Part shown: one piece after another, positions 1-6,466 of the stretch
Numbering within the stretch: position 1 is the stretch's first letter
Layout: each line of letters begins with the position of its first letter
Assembly: GCA_900555335.1 (NCBI GenBank)
Contig: USKU01000035.1
Location: forward strand, 1-11,570
Reading direction: 5' to 3'
DNA length: 11,570 nt
Source of the DNA: an uncultured Atopobium sp.
GTDB lineage: Bacteria > Actinomycetota > Coriobacteriia > Coriobacteriales > Atopobiaceae
Made by a program: the position numbers and the translations under genes
Notes under the pieces: generated by a model
What the model was told of the DNA's origin: nothing
The model's input: the letters and a program-made list of their open reading frames with translations, nothing else
Databases searched by the model: none

Positions 1-708
1 CGACGAAAAAACCTTGCGCAAAGAATCCGCGCTCATAGTATTTCCCCTGACAGAAATAAAGAGAGCTGAGTGTGCGCGACCTGTTTTGTCTTTTAACAAG
101 AGCGTAGGACGAGAAGACCTAAGGTACTTCTTAAGCCGCTCAATTGCAGACTCGTAGAGAGGAACAATTCTCTCTTTAGAGCCCTTACCAAAGAGACGTA
201 CTGTTCCATTTTGCAAATCTATCTGCTCAAGCTTGAGCGTTGCTACCTCAGAAATACGAGCACCTGTTGCATACAAGAACTCGAGAAATGCTCTATCTCT
301 CAGACCTACCGCTGTTGAGGTATCACATGATTCCAGAAGCCTGTTTACATCGGAATCAGTCATGGTATGTGGAAGATTGCGTGGCGCTCGAGGATTACTA
401 AGTGCAAGAGCAGGATCAGTAGCAATCAGTTTTTCTCGCTGCATCCACTTATAAAAACCACGCAATGCAGATAAGTGCCTATTAAGCGTTTTAGCTGAAT
501 ATTGAGCTTGTTTGAGGTAAGCCAAATACAAGCGAAGGTTTCTGTGATCAACCTTAGTTACCTCAACGCCTTCCCTACTACACCACTGCTCAAATGCCAA
601 AAGATCAGTCTGATATGACCTTAGGGTATTCTCGGAGAGATTCCTGACCTTACTGAGATACTCAATAAATTGTTCAACGTGACTACCCTGCTCTTTTGAA
701 ATAGCCAC
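1..708 (-). CDS. xerC: Tyrosine recombinase XerC/XerD-like, 3' end cut by window
   Basis: Site-specific tyrosine recombinase; family members resolve chromosome dimers at dif at the division septum. I translated this directly because the reading frame starts with GTG; 236 codons are visible and run open to base 1. Residues about 8-95 form the SAM-like core-binding domain (SENTLRSYQTDL; LNRHLSALRGFYKW). The catalytic domain begins near residue 115 with TGARISE (catalytic Arg151) and GKGSKER (Lys175). The HxxR, H/W and Tyr nucleophile motifs lie beyond the window. GTG at 708 is chosen because it sits one base after the trmFO stop, the frame matches the family's usual N-terminus, and no in-frame ATG fits better; its ribosome binding site is weak (GAAGAG), suggesting coupling to trmFO. 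XerC versus XerD cannot be settled from the visible part; position next to dprA and trmFO favours XerC. Confidence 0.9.
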   Translation of the reverse strand, partial: MAISKEQGSHVEQFIEYLSKVRNLSENTLRSYQTDLLAFEQWCSREGVEVTKVDHRNLRLYLAYLKQAQYSAKTLNRHLSALRGFYKWMQREKLIATDPALALSNPRAPRNLPHTMTDSDVNRLLESCDTSTAVGLRDRAFLEFLYATGARISEVATLKLEQIDLQNGTVRLFGKGSKERIVPLYESAIERLKKYLRSSRPTLLLKDKTGRAHSALFISVRGNTMSADSLRKVFSS

Positions 709-709
709 G

Positions 710-2044
710 TTAATCACTCTTCATGCAATCAAAAAGTTCCTGACGAGAAGAGATGTAGTCATCAAAGTCTTTATGAGCGCGCTCTGCCATCTTTTGACGG
801 CGCTCGTCTTTTCTTTTTACATGCTCATCCAGTGGCTCAAAAATTCCAAAGTTAACATGCATGGGCTGATAATCTTTGGTGTTTTGGTTTGTTGCATAAC
901 CCACAAGAGAGCCAAACGAAGTGGTCAAAGGAAGCCTGACTTCCTCTTTGCCAAACAGGCGAGCATACATGTTTAGTGCAGCAAGCAATCCAGATGCTAT
1001 AGCCTCAACATAGCCTTCTGTACCCGTAATTTGACCTGCAAGAATAGTAGAAGTTCCCGGAATTCCAAACGAACCATCAAGCGCATGAGGAGAGTCAACA
1101 AAAGAGTTTCTGTGCATGACGCCGTAGCGAACAAACTCAGCGTTTTCCAACCCTGGGATGAGGGTAAATACGCGTTTTTGCTCTCCCCAAGTAAGATTTG
1201 TCTGAAAACCAACCAGATTAAATGCAGTCTTAGCTGCATTTTCTGCACGAAGCTGAACTGCTGCCCAGGGGCGTTTACCCGTTCTGGGGTCAATAAGTCC
1301 TACTGGCTTTAAAGCGCCAAATCTAATGGAATCATGTCCTGTTCTTGCTACTTCCTCAATAGGCTGACAAGCTTGAAACAAATCAGACTGCTCAAAATCG
1401 TGACCAATAACACGCTTAGCTGCAAGTAACTCATCAACAAATGTATCGTATTCCTCTTTATTCATGGGGCAATTGAGGTAATCACCAATTCCCAAGTCCT
1501 CATAACGAGATTGAGAAAATGCAATTGAATGGTCAATTGATTCATAAGACACAATAGGCGCTGCTGCGTCAAAAAACGACATTCTGCTAGTTCCAACACG
1601 CTTAGAAATTGCTTCGTACAAGCTATTTGAGCACAGTGGTCCTGCAGCAATAACTGTTGGCTCATCAGATAACTCCGTGACCTCTGCATGAGTTACCGAA
1701 ATGTTTGGATGATTTCTGATCTGCTCAGTAACAGCCTTTGAAAACTCTTCTCTATTGACCGCAAGAGCGCCGCCTGCAGGAACAGAGTTTTCTTCTGCTA
1801 TACGGAGCAGAAAACTACCCATCTTTTTAAGTTCAGACTTTAAAATTCCAGCTGCAGAATCTTCTTTAGTGGACTTTAGAGAGTTGGAACAGACCAGCTC
1901 TGCAAACATATCTGTATGGTGTGCTGGAGAAGAAACAACAGGGCGCTGCTCAATGAGCTCAACAGAAACACCACGTGAAGCAAGCTGTAAAGCACATTCG
2001 CTTCCAGCTAAACCAGCGCCAACTACAGTAACTTTTTGTGTCAT
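710..2044 (-). CDS. trmFO: TrmFO, folate-dependent tRNA (uracil-54-C5)-methyltransferase
   Basis: Makes m5U54 in the tRNA T-loop using 5,10-methylenetetrahydrofolate and FAD/NAD(P)H, unlike the SAM-dependent TrmA. The 444-residue length is typical. The N-terminal Rossmann motif GAGLAGSECA (residues 9-18) binds FAD. Cys52 in ELVCSNSLKS and Cys226 in FQACQPIEE correspond to the two conserved cysteines described for the Bacillus subtilis enzyme (Cys53 and Cys226), and the GALKPVGL segment that follows is also characteristic. ATG at 2044 has an AGGTG ribosome binding site six bases upstream. It starts 17 bases after the dprA stop and ends one base before the xerC start, so it is probably co-transcribed with both. 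Firmicutes usually place topA between dprA and trmFO; here there is no topA. Confidence 0.96.
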   Translation of the reverse strand: MTQKVTVVGAGLAGSECALQLASRGVSVELIEQRPVVSSPAHHTDMFAELVCSNSLKSTKEDSAAGILKSELKKMGSFLLRIAEENSVPAGGALAVNREEFSKAVTEQIRNHPNISVTHAEVTELSDEPTVIAAGPLCSNSLYEAISKRVGTSRMSFFDAAAPIVSYESIDHSIAFSQSRYEDLGIGDYLNCPMNKEEYDTFVDELLAAKRVIGHDFEQSDLFQACQPIEEVARTGHDSIRFGALKPVGLIDPRTGKRPWAAVQLRAENAAKTAFNLVGFQTNLTWGEQKRVFTLIPGLENAEFVRYGVMHRNSFVDSPHALDGSFGIPGTSTILAGQITGTEGYVEAIASGLLAALNMYARLFGKEEVRLPLTTSFGSLVGYATNQNTKDYQPMHVNFGIFEPLDEHVKRKDERRQKMAERAHKDFDDYISSRQELFDCMKSD

Positions 2045-2061
2045 TGTTCACCTATCACACA

Positions 2062-2937
2062 CTACGAATCCAAATAAAACTCTTTAGAAGGAGTATACCT
2101 TCCATCCGGTAATCTTTTTACCATTCCACGAGCTTCATAATCAGTAAGAGAATTTAACACGGTAAGTACGTTTTCTGATAGTCTCCATGCAAGCTCTTCT
2201 GGTCTTGAAGGAGAAGCAATAAGTGCAGATAAAAGTGGTGTTAGCTTCTTATCTTGCTTCATTTGTTCCTGAACTAGGCAATCAAAATCTAATGAAATTG
2301 CAATGCCCAACGATGTCTCATCAGGAATAATTTGAGCCCCTTCAGAGATGAGTCTATTCGTACCCGCTGAGGCTGGAGAGAAGATAGACCCAGGTATTGC
2401 ATAAATAGTTTTACCAAGAGAGTTGGCAAACTCAGCAGTGCTCATGGTGCCTGAACAAAGTCCTGCTTCCGTTACCAAAAGTACTTTACCTAATGCTGCA
2501 ATAACCGCATTTCTTCTAGGAAAGGCATAGCGTCTAGGAGGCGTTCCCCACCTGTCTAAAGAAATAACTGCTCCCCTTCCTTCTCGCGCTGCTTCAAAAA
2601 GCTCTGCAGAAGTTGTTGGATATGTCACATCTGCACCACAGCCTGCCACTACAACAGTCTTTCCACCAGCATTAAGAGAAGCCATACCCGCCATATAATC
2701 GCAGCCAAGAGCTCCACCAGATACCACCACAATATTGTTATCTGCAGCACATCTACCAGCAATTTCTGCAATTGCCATGCCGTATGGAGTGGCTCTACGA
2801 GCCCCAATTACAGACATACAAGGTTGCTGCAAAACGCTTCTATCCCCCATTCCATAGATAATTTCAGGCGGGTGGTTGAGCAGTAGCAATTCTTTTGGAT
2901 AGTCCTCATCTTCTGATGAAATCTCCCATTTCTCCAT
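2062..2937 (-). CDS. dprA: DprA/Smf-like DNA-processing protein, short form
   Basis: DprA binds incoming single-stranded DNA during transformation and loads RecA; it also occurs in bacteria not known to be competent. The Rossmann-like core is clear: VIGARRATPYG (43-53), SGGALGCD (73-80), AGCGADVTYP (98-107), FPRRNAVIAALG (139-150), TEAGLCSGTMSTAEFA (156-171), AIPG and GTNRLISEGA (192-201). A winged-helix-like tail (about 230-288: RPEELAWRLS, LTDYEARGMVKR, GRYTP) is kept. At 291 residues it is shorter than the common 350-plus form because the N-terminal SAM/helix-hairpin-helix region is absent. The SGxARGID-type motif has diverged (ALGCDYMAG). ATG at 2937 has GGAG five bases upstream and lies two bases after the yifB stop, within the yraN-to-xerC operon. 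Whether it serves competence cannot be told from here. Confidence 0.93.
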   Translation of the reverse strand: MEKWEISSEDEDYPKELLLLNHPPEIIYGMGDRSVLQQPCMSVIGARRATPYGMAIAEIAGRCAADNNIVVVSGGALGCDYMAGMASLNAGGKTVVVAGCGADVTYPTTSAELFEAAREGRGAVISLDRWGTPPRRYAFPRRNAVIAALGKVLLVTEAGLCSGTMSTAEFANSLGKTIYAIPGSIFSPASAGTNRLISEGAQIIPDETSLGIAISLDFDCLVQEQMKQDKKLTPLLSALIASPSRPEELAWRLSENVLTVLNSLTDYEARGMVKRLPDGRYTPSKEFYLDS

Positions 2938-2939
2938 TG

Positions 2940-4436
2940 CTACTCCAAAGAACGAGACCTATAGGCAACCGCCTCAGATACGTCGTCTTTTGTCACCTTT
3001 TCATGGTGAGCAATGTCTGCGATAGTCCTTGCAACCCTGCAGGTACGCGTTATTGCTCTACCTCCTAAATGAAGTCCACGAGCAAATCTATGTAGCAGCT
3101 GCAATGCCGATTCATCAAAGCTCTCCACGTACTTTTGGCGAGAAGTGCCATCTACTCCACGGGTTTCTCGCCAAGAGGCAAAATCTCTACCAGAGATAAC
3201 AAGAGAGCGCATGCCTGCTGAAGTAAGTCCTAGCTCTCCTTGAATAACTCGATCAGAAGAAGGACGAGCTACATCACACACAATATCTATTCGATCCATC
3301 AAAGGACCTCCAATTTTTGACTGATAGGTAGAAATCTTTCCTGGAGAGCACTTGCAAGTGTGCGTTTTGTCTCCAAAGTAACCACAGGGACAAGGATTGG
3401 CTGCAGCAATGAGCTGGAACTGAGAAGGAAACTTATAGATGCCATCCACTCGCGCAAGACGTACATATCCATCTTCGATTGGCTGACGTAAAACCTGCAG
3501 CGTATTAGAAGCAAATTCGGGCAGCTCATCTAAAAAGAGCACGCCTTTATGGGCAAGAGAAATTTCGCCTGGGATGACAGGTCTACCACCTCCAATCATG
3601 CCTGCTACAGAAGCTGAATGATGAGGAGACCTAAAGGGCCGTACACCCGCTTGAATAGAATCTGTTTCACACCCCGCTACAGAATGTATGAGCAATACCT
3701 CATCGCGCTCTTCTTTAGTGAGTTCTGGGAGGATGGTTGGAATTCTTTTAGCAAGCATAGTTTTACCTGCACCTGGTGGGCCAATCATGAGCATCCCCAG
3801 ATTTCCTGTGGCTGCGATTACGATAGCTCGCTTGACTAATTCCTGGTCAATCACCTCTTCAAAGTCTAAATTCTCGCTGAGCATTGCTGTTTCAACAGAA
3901 TGCTTACGCTGAACCAATGGCTTACAGAATGATTGATCTCTTAAACTCAAGTTGAGCAATGATTGAATTCCTATGACGTGACTCCAGTCAGAACCAAACA
4001 AATTGCAATCTGAAGAGGAGATGAGTTTCATTCCCAGCTTCTTAGCAAGCATTGCATACGCTGCCATACCTCTTACTGAAGAGATTCTGCCGTTTAATGA
4101 GAGTTCTCCAACAAACAGCCTGTTATGCACAATCTCTTGAGGAATCTGTCCAGTAACTGCAAGAATAGCAACGGCTATAGGCAAATCAAATCCAGTACCT
4201 GTCTTCTTTATATCCGCAGGCGTCAAATTGATTGTTACCAGCAAACGAGGGATGGTAAAACCAGCAGCTTTTAGTGAGCAGCGCACACGAGAACGAGATT
4301 CCATAATGGATCCATCGGGCATACCTACGATGGTTATTCCAGGAATGCCGCCAGAAATACCCACTTCTACATCAACAGGTATTGCTTCAATTCCTCTAAG
4401 AGTTGCGGTATGAACACAGATGGTTGCTTGATTCAT
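2940..4436 (-). CDS. comM: YifB/ComM family AAA+ ATPase (Mg-chelatase-like)
   Basis: ComM-type AAA+ helicase; in Vibrio cholerae and relatives it promotes branch migration during natural transformation, while in many bacteria its role is unproven. The 498-residue protein has the N-terminal Lon-S5-like fold (IPGITIVGMPDGSIMESRSRVR, 31-52; NLTPADIKKTGTGFDLPIA, 70-88), Walker A GPPGAGKT (219-226), Walker B VLFLDELPEF (299-308), a cysteine cluster NPCPCG...CKC (Cys349, 351, 361, 363) that may bind metal, and LMDRIDI (379-385) with the arginine expected near the ATP site. The C-terminal Mg-chelatase domain ends in RTCRVARTIADIA. Its ATG overlaps the yraN stop by four bases (ATGA), and it has only a weak ribosome binding site (GGGACGAG), so translation is probably coupled to yraN. 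All landmarks of the family are intact. Confidence 0.95.
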   Translation of the reverse strand: MNQATICVHTATLRGIEAIPVDVEVGISGGIPGITIVGMPDGSIMESRSRVRCSLKAAGFTIPRLLVTINLTPADIKKTGTGFDLPIAVAILAVTGQIPQEIVHNRLFVGELSLNGRISSVRGMAAYAMLAKKLGMKLISSSDCNLFGSDWSHVIGIQSLLNLSLRDQSFCKPLVQRKHSVETAMLSENLDFEEVIDQELVKRAIVIAATGNLGMLMIGPPGAGKTMLAKRIPTILPELTKEERDEVLLIHSVAGCETDSIQAGVRPFRSPHHSASVAGMIGGGRPVIPGEISLAHKGVLFLDELPEFASNTLQVLRQPIEDGYVRLARVDGIYKFPSQFQLIAAANPCPCGYFGDKTHTCKCSPGKISTYQSKIGGPLMDRIDIVCDVARPSSDRVIQGELGLTSAGMRSLVISGRDFASWRETRGVDGTSRQKYVESFDESALQLLHRFARGLHLGGRAITRTCRVARTIADIAHHEKVTKDDVSEAVAYRSRSLE

Positions 4437-4951
4437 TGCTCGTCCCAGCTAAATGCTCCAATTAAATGCCTGAGACTAGCTGTGCTTGGAGCTACCAAAT
4501 TAATAGCAACAACATCAAATCTAATAGAGGTAAGTGCTGGATGAAGCGCTGCATACATAAGCGCAAGCGTCCTGTATTTTTCCTGCTTTGCTTTGTTTAC
4601 CGCAAGCTCAGGCATGATGCTGTCATCTTTGTTCAAGATGCGTCTTGTCTTTACCTCAACAAGCACAACGTTATCGCCATCTTGAGCAACAATATCAACC
4701 TCACCAATCTGACACGTCCAGTTAGTTTGGATAATTTTGTATCCTCTTTTGATGAGGTATTTTGCAGCGATCTCTTCGCCTTTCTCGCCAATTTGACGAG
4801 AAGACATCTCTTCTAGCGGAATTCTGCTCTCTTGTGCGTTGTCCACTTCAGAAACCTTGTCCTGATCTTTTGGCTCCTCCTGTGGTGAGGGTTTCTCCTC
4901 TACCTCATTAGGCAAAGAGCCTGGATACTTGCATGTGTCTTTCTTGCTCAT
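4433..4951 (-). CDS. yraN: YraN/UPF0102 endonuclease-like protein with acidic N-terminal extension
   Basis: A PD-(D/E)xK nuclease-fold protein of the UPF0102 family, generally adjacent to rnhB and yifB; its substrate is not well established. The family core runs from about residue 52: IGEKGEEIAAKYLIKRGYKI, then GEVDIV (Glu84, Asp86) and VEVKTRR (Glu99, Lys101), the expected nuclease-site pattern. The first about 50 residues are an unusual low-complexity acidic stretch rich in Glu, Asp, Pro and Lys, not part of the usual domain. I choose ATG 4951 (172 residues) because AAGGAG lies just upstream; an in-frame GTG at 4993 would add 14 residues but has no ribosome binding site. Its ribosome binding site is inside a perfect hairpin (4952-4977). 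It opens the yraN-yifB-dprA-trmFO-xerC run and its stop overlaps the yifB start. Confidence 0.9.
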   Translation of the reverse strand: MSKKDTCKYPGSLPNEVEEKPSPQEEPKDQDKVSEVDNAQESRIPLEEMSSRQIGEKGEEIAAKYLIKRGYKIIQTNWTCQIGEVDIVAQDGDNVVLVEVKTRRILNKDDSIMPELAVNKAKQEKYRTLALMYAALHPALTSIRFDVVAINLVAPSTASLRHLIGAFSWDEQ

Positions 4952-4977
4952 AACTCTCCTTTCATTGTGGGAGAGTT
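4948..4977 (-). promoter_or_regulatory. Hairpin occluding the yraN ribosome binding site
   Basis: In the minus-strand RNA, AACUCUCC (4977-4970) pairs perfectly with GGAGAGUU (4959-4952), leaving a 10-base loop (4969-4960). The 3' arm contains the Shine-Dalgarno GGAG and ends on the base before the yraN AUG at 4951. Folded, it would hide the ribosome binding site of the first gene of the five-gene run. The loop also holds an AUG (4965) opening a five-codon frame, MKGEL, whose UGA overlaps the yraN AUG; it has no ribosome binding site of its own. Pairing is directly visible. Control by temperature, a ligand, a protein or coupling is inference. Confidence 0.6.
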
Positions 4978-5082
4978 CAGTTTGCAGGAGCACTTTGACA
5001 CTAACTTGACTGCTGTCTGTCTAAACAGCGTAATGATTCTGACGAAAGTAAAAAATTTGATATTACGGGCTTGCGGCTATAG
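4978..5082. other. Intergenic leader between rnhB terminator and yraN
   Basis: A non-coding stretch that must hold any promoter for the yraN operon, since rnhB ends in a terminator upstream. A TAATAT (5065-5060, minus) could be a -10, but I see no good -35 at the right distance. On the minus strand GTCAA occurs twice, 11 bases apart (5010-5006 and 4999-4995), one helical turn. The arms GCTGT/ACAGC (5012-5016, 5025-5029) make a small dyad. None of these is conclusive. Confidence 0.35.
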
Positions 5083-5116
5083 AAAAAGCCCGTTCAATCC
5101 TCTTAGAATGAACGGG
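5083..5116 (-). terminator. Intrinsic terminator of rnhB
   Basis: In minus-strand RNA, CCCGUUCA (5116-5109) pairs perfectly with UGAACGGG (5096-5089) around a 12-base loop and is followed by CUUUUU. It begins about 48 bases after the rnhB stop and separates rnhB from yraN. Confidence 0.82.
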
Positions 5117-5163
5117 TCCCTGTTTGCGTCTGAAAGTTAATCTGATTGCTTAAATTGGATGTA

Positions 5164-5937
5164 TTAAAACAGTCTTTGCGTCTTAACAAAGTTTCCACAA
5201 AACGACGCACGATGTATGGGAGAAAGTCCCATCTCACCAATAGCTTCAATGTGTTCAGCAGAGGCATATCCTTTACATTCTGCCAGGTGATAGCCAGGGT
5301 ACTCCTCGTCATAAGCCACCATAAGAGCATCTCTTGTTACCTTTGCCACAATTGAAGCGGCGGCAATAGAAGCAATGCGTGCATCACCCTTAACAAGAGT
5401 CTTCTCTTTAGGATGGATGTGCATAGGATTTCCATCAATCAAGACACAGTCAGGCTCAATACCTGTGTTTTTAACAGCCTGAAGCATGGCGTCTCTTAAA
5501 CACTGTGCCATGCCAACTTCATCAATTCTTTGAGGAGCAATATGAGCAATGCCAATTGCTGTAGCAACTTCTTGAATTTGTGCCGCTAGAATTTCTCGCT
5601 TTGTTGCGGTTAATTTTTTGGAATCGTTTAGTCCATAGATGATAGGATCCTCTGGCAAACAGACCGCGCAAACTGTTAAAGGACCAGCTACGGAACCTCT
5701 GCCCACCTCATCAACGCCAACAACAAGTCCGCCCCCAGAAAGCTCCTTCTGAAAGCGATACATTTCTTCTACACGGGTCTTTTCGGCATGTTCTTTTTCA
5801 ATACGCTTTTTAGCTGATTCCAACGCTTTGATAACTTGTTTACGAGGATCCTCGCTATAACGAGCTATGAGCTCGTATACCTCTGCCTCTGGGGCGTCGC
5901 TCAAACGAGCAATTATGTCTTTAGCAGAATCAGCCAT
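5164..5937 (-). CDS. rnhB: Ribonuclease HII
   Basis: Cleaves the RNA strand of RNA-DNA hybrids, including single ribonucleotides built into DNA, with Mn or Mg. The 257-residue protein resembles the Bacillus form, with an about 70-residue N-terminal region before the catalytic domain. The four carboxylates are visible: Asp76 and Glu77 in DEVGRG, Asp168 in LIDGN and Asp203 in AKVTRDALM; LNDSKKL, GDARIASIAAASIVAK, CKGYAS and IHRASF are further signature segments. I choose ATG 5937 because GGAG lies five bases upstream (GGAGAAAAC); the ATG at 5955 has no ribosome binding site. The start lies only about 30 bases beyond the rplS terminator, leaving little room for an independent promoter. The rplS-rnhB-yraN order is the classical one, though lepB, often found between rplS and rnhB, is absent. 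Confidence 0.96.
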   Translation of the reverse strand: MADSAKDIIARLSDAPEAEVYELIARYSEDPRKQVIKALESAKKRIEKEHAEKTRVEEMYRFQKELSGGGLVVGVDEVGRGSVAGPLTVCAVCLPEDPIIYGLNDSKKLTATKREILAAQIQEVATAIGIAHIAPQRIDEVGMAQCLRDAMLQAVKNTGIEPDCVLIDGNPMHIHPKEKTLVKGDARIASIAAASIVAKVTRDALMVAYDEEYPGYHLAECKGYASAEHIEAIGEMGLSPIHRASFCGNFVKTQRLF

Positions 5938-5965
5938 GTTTTCTCCAAACCACATGACTATGGTA

Positions 5966-5992
5966 CTAAAAAAGCCGCCCGGAGGCGGCTTT
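5966..5992 (-). terminator. Intrinsic terminator of rplS
   Basis: In minus-strand RNA, AAAGCCGCC (5992-5984) pairs with GGCGGCUUU (5979-5971) around a UCCG tetraloop (5983-5980), followed by a run of six U ending at 5968. It is a GC-rich, textbook structure 19 bases past the rplS stop, and it lies immediately upstream of the rnhB ribosome binding site. Confidence 0.9.
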
Positions 5993-6011
5993 AAAGAGCA
6001 TATGAAGTTGA

Positions 6012-6353
6012 TTAGCGCTTCTCGCGAAGACGAGCAGCCTTACCAACACGATCGCGCAGGAAGTAGAGCTTAGCGCGGTGAACAACACCGTGGCGAAGAA
6101 CCTCAAGCTTAGCAATCTTTGGTGAGTGAAGTGGGAAAGTACGCTCAACACCAATGCCGAAGCTGATCTTACGAACGGTAAAAGTCTCACGGGAACCCTC
6201 GCCGGAAAGACGAATGATGTCACCCTGGAAGACCTGCTCACGAGTACGGTCACCCTCGACAATGCGATAGTGAACCTTTACGTTGTCACCAACGCGGACC
6301 TCAGGAATGTCCTCGCGGATCTGCTGACGCTCAATAGCGCGAATGTAGTCCAT
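6012..6353 (-). CDS. rplS: 50S ribosomal protein L19
   Basis: Structural protein of the large ribosomal subunit, at the interface with 30S. The 113-residue length and sequence match the family throughout: IPEVRVGDNVKVHYRI near the start, QVFQGDIIRL, TFTVRKISFGIGVERTFPLHSPKI in the centre, and RAKLYFLRDRVGKAARLREKR at the basic C-terminus. ATG at 6353 has GAGG five bases upstream. Many bacteria place rplS after rpsP-rimM-trmD; here the upstream gene is dgt and a separate promoter is present, so it looks like a single-gene unit ending in a strong terminator. Rare codons are few, as expected for a highly expressed gene. The GAGG could pair with CCUC eleven bases before it, a weak four-base stem. 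Confidence 0.98.
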   Translation of the reverse strand: MDYIRAIERQQIREDIPEVRVGDNVKVHYRIVEGDRTREQVFQGDIIRLSGEGSRETFTVRKISFGIGVERTFPLHSPKIAKLEVLRHGVVHRAKLYFLRDRVGKAARLREKR

Positions 6354-6414
6354 TGTTTCCTCATCTCTAGAGGTGCCGACGCCCTTGCGAACGACACATA
6401 GTTAACACACAGAC

Positions 6415-6438
6415 GGAAAGTATACGTGAATACTTTCC
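6415..6438. promoter_or_regulatory. Perfect 9-bp inverted repeat over the rplS -10
   Basis: GGAAAGTAT (6415-6423) and ATACTTTCC (6430-6438) are perfect reverse complements separated by six bases. No U-run follows on either strand, so it is not a normal intrinsic terminator for dgt. The left arm (minus-strand 3' half) covers the rplS -10 hexamer, which fits a repressor operator; a weak hairpin terminator of dgt is the alternative. Confidence 0.5.
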
Positions 6439-6447
6439 ACTGTACAA
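6419..6447 (-). promoter_or_regulatory. Candidate rplS promoter
   Basis: On the minus strand TTGTAC (6447-6442) and TATACT (6424-6419) are separated by 17 bases. The -10 matches the sigma-A consensus at five of six positions, the -35 only at the TTG. Transcription would begin near 6412, giving a leader of about 58 bases before the rplS ATG. Confidence 0.5.
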
Positions 6448-6466
6448 GGGTTAGTTTGGATAAAAC

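Noticed and set aside
233..454. 73-codon plus-strand frame in the xerC region
   Set aside because: The minus strand encodes a continuous XerC-like protein through the whole interval, including the catalytic TGARISE motif.
773..2087. Plus-strand frames opposite trmFO (for example 773-976, 1031-1312, 1755-2087)
   Set aside because: Short antisense shadows with biased composition, no ribosome binding sites and no domain resemblance; the minus-strand gene is certain.
4952..4993. Alternative GTG start of yraN at 4993
   Set aside because: No ribosome binding site precedes it, while ATG 4951 has AAGGAG at a good distance. The extra residues are not part of the family.
4995..5023. Plus-strand TTGACA at 4995-5000 as a promoter
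   Set aside because: No acceptable -10 at 16-18 bases (TGTCTA) and no plus-strand gene downstream; it would fire against rnhB.
6359..6373. CCUC/GAGG pairing as an SD-masking hairpin in the rplS leader
   Set aside because: Only four base pairs with a seven-base loop; too weak to claim without conservation.
6126..6401. 91-codon plus-strand frame opposite rplS
   Set aside because: Antisense shadow of a codon-biased ribosomal protein gene; it runs through the rplS leader with no independent support.
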